A DNA stretch of 6,725 nt from CAIOSQ01 sp044359885 (GTDB taxonomy: Bacteria > Pseudomonadota > Alphaproteobacteria > CACIAM-22H2). Location of the stretch: assembly GCA_044359885.1 (NCBI GenBank), contig JBIKLI010000250.1, forward strand, positions 1 to 6,725. Reading direction: 5' to 3'. This document shows, piece by piece, positions 5,611-6,725 of this stretch. The notes beneath the pieces are model-generated. The model was given only the letters and a program-made list of their open reading frames with translations. It searched no databases and was not told the DNA's origin. Every line of letters begins with the position of its first letter. The stretch's first letter is position 1. Position numbers and translations under genes: made by a program.

Positions 5611-5646
5611 GGGCGGTCGCCGCAAGGCGACCGCTCGTTTTCTTTT
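5611..5646 (+). terminator. Rho-independent terminator of fla3
   Basis: An 11-bp stem with one G-U pair (5611-5621 with 5626-5636) has a GCAA tetraloop and is followed by GTTTTCTTTT. Confidence 0.92.
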
Positions 5647-5685
5647 GGCGGCCTGCGCCAGCCGCCGGACCGGGCATCCTGGACC

Positions 5686-5698
5686 GGCAAATTTGTCC
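5686..5698 (+). promoter_or_regulatory. Degenerate FlbD-like box upstream of fla4
   Basis: GGCA-AATTT-GTCC keeps the left half only. It ends 88 bp before the -24 GG, about one helical turn further than the 77 bp seen for the other three. A TGCC half-site is also present at 5726-5729. No perfect box is present before fla4. Confidence 0.35.
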
Positions 5699-5784
5699 TG
5701 AAGCGGCGCCCCGCCTGGACGCGATTGCCGGGGCGATCTCCGCGAAGAACTCCCAACTCTCAGAAAAACATAAACTTTAGCTCC

Positions 5785-5800
5785 TGGCACGAAGCTTGCT
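5785..5800 (+). promoter_or_regulatory. Sigma-54 promoter of fla4 (perfect consensus)
   Basis: TGGCACG-AAGC-TTGCT matches the sigma-54 consensus at every defined position, with GG at 5786-5787 and GC at 5798-5799. Predicted start is about 5811, giving a 75-nt leader, shorter than the other three. Confidence 0.9.
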
Positions 5801-5831
5801 GCATCAGCCCCGAGATCGAAAAGACTGCGAG

Positions 5832-5848
5832 GGCCGGTAATTCCGGCC
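5832..5848 (+). repeat. Leader hairpin of fla4 mRNA, different from the other three
   Basis: GGCCGG-TAATT-CCGGCC is a perfect 6-bp stem ending 37 nt before the ATG. It lacks the CAGAAAC loop and the 25-26 nt spacing of fla1-fla3, so it may not be recognised by the same factor. Confidence 0.5.
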
Positions 5849-5885
5849 GGGTCGTTTCGGGACACCAGAAGGGAGCCCGTCTGCC

Positions 5886-6698
5886 ATGAACAACTCCGTG
5901 ATCACCAATGCCGGCGCGATCATCAGCCAGAAATTCCTGAGGGCCAATTCGAACGACATGGTCGGCGTCCAGAACCGGGTATCGAGCGGTCTGCGCGTCG
6001 CGACGGTCACGGACGACGCCTCGACCTTCGCCGTCGCCGGCGGTCTGAGGGCGGACGTCAAGAGCTACACCGCGATCGCGGCCTCTCTGCAGGCGGCAAA
6101 GGTGCTGGGCACCGTCGCGGTCCAGGCCGGCGAAACCATTTCCAAGCGGCTGGAGGACGTGAAGGCGAAGGTGATCCAGCTCGCCGACGAGTCCCTCGGT
6201 TCGGCCAGCCGCGCGACCTACAACGCCGACCTGTCGTCGATGGTCGAAGAGGTGAACGGCTATCTCGAGCAGGCGAACTACTTCGGTCGCAATCTGCTGG
6301 GGACCGGCGCGGCGTCCGTGAACGTGCTGGTGGTCGCGAATATCGACGCCTCCGCCTTCACGATGCGCGCCCAGGGTGTCGCCGATCTTGCGGTCTCGAC
6401 GATCACCGACGCCACCTCGGCGCAGACCGCGCTGTCGGCGCTGAGCGACTTCAAATCCGAGCTCGATACCGGACTTGCCAATATCGGCGCCGATCTCAAG
6501 CGTCTCGACGCTCAGGTCGAGTTCATCAAGCAGACCGAGGAAACCGTGCGCATCGGCCTCGGCGCCCTGGTCGATGCCGACATGGCACGGGAGACGGCGG
6601 CGCTCCAGGCGCTCCAGGTCCGCCAGCAGCTTGGCGTTCAGGCGATGAGCATCGCCAACCAGGCCCCCCAGACCCTGATCTCGCTGCTGCGCGGCTGA
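5886..6698 (+). CDS. Flagellin 4 (fla4), 270 residues, the divergent member
   Basis: Flagellin with the family frame but the most changed of the four. The N-terminus is MNNSVITNAGAIISQKFLRA, one residue longer than in the others. RVSSGLRV and TDDASTFAVA are kept, but the following helix is changed (GLRADVKSYTAIAASLQAAK, then SKRLEDVKAKVIQL). YFGRNLLG ends the N-terminal part. The centre (139 to about 190) reads TGAASVNVLVVANIDASAF. The C-terminal part has VEFIKQTEETVRI, LVDADMARETAAL and ends SLLRG, with an extra Gly. No Cys or Trp is present. GGGAG at 5871-5875 lies ten bases before the ATG. It has the strongest sigma-54 promoter but weak enhancer boxes and a different leader. A minor or hook-proximal flagellin is plausible by analogy with multi-flagellin alphaproteobacteria, but this is inference. 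Its terminator would lie outside the window. Confidence 0.96.
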   Translation: MNNSVITNAGAIISQKFLRANSNDMVGVQNRVSSGLRVATVTDDASTFAVAGGLRADVKSYTAIAASLQAAKVLGTVAVQAGETISKRLEDVKAKVIQLADESLGSASRATYNADLSSMVEEVNGYLEQANYFGRNLLGTGAASVNVLVVANIDASAFTMRAQGVADLAVSTITDATSAQTALSALSDFKSELDTGLANIGADLKRLDAQVEFIKQTEETVRIGLGALVDADMARETAALQALQVRQQLGVQAMSIANQAPQTLISLLRG

Positions 6699-6725
6699 TC
6701 GCCTCCCAACCGGTCCCCCGCTCCG

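Noticed and set aside
2346..6698. The four flagellin copies as a CRISPR-like or mobile-element repeat
   Set aside because: The repeated units are full coding genes with their own promoters. I saw no direct short repeats with spacers, transposase, terminal inverted repeats or tRNA genes.

Overview
The window is GC-rich DNA, most likely from an alphaproteobacterium. The evidence is short flagellins of 266 to 270 residues with an alphaproteobacterial C-terminus, and a promoter layout like that of the Caulobacter late flagellar genes (sigma-54 plus FlbD-type ftr boxes plus IHF). I cannot name the genus; a Rhodospirillales-like lineage is only a guess.

Layout: positions 1-1913 hold the 5' part of one long minus-strand gene that runs off the left edge. 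It encodes a very Ala/Pro/Thr/Ser-rich protein that looks like the N-terminal part of the hook-length control protein FliK. Positions 1914-2345 are a divergent control region. The rest is a row of four plus-strand flagellin genes: fla1 (2346-3152), fla2 (3555-4364), fla3 (4756-5556) and fla4 (5886-6698). Each is a separate transcription unit. Each has its own sigma-54 -24/-12 promoter with exact GG-N10-GC spacing, an untranslated leader of about 75-88 nt and a Shine-Dalgarno sequence. Strong terminators follow fla1, fla2 and fla3; the region after fla4 is cut off.

The control logic is the most interesting part. In front of fla1, fla2 and fla3 the same cassette recurs: three boxes of form GGCA-N5-TGCC (some degenerate), an IHF-like site centred about 36-37 bp upstream of the -24 GG, the sigma-54 promoter, and a leader hairpin 25-26 nt before the ATG. 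The distance from the last box to the -24 GG is 77 bp in all three. fla4 has the best sigma-54 match, but its boxes are degenerate and displaced and its leader differs, so it is probably regulated differently. The fliK-like gene also has a near-consensus sigma-54 promoter, which would start transcription almost exactly at its GTG codon. The window therefore looks like one late-flagellar regulon: hook-length control on one side, and a filament built from four related flagellins, perhaps placed at different levels along it, on the other.
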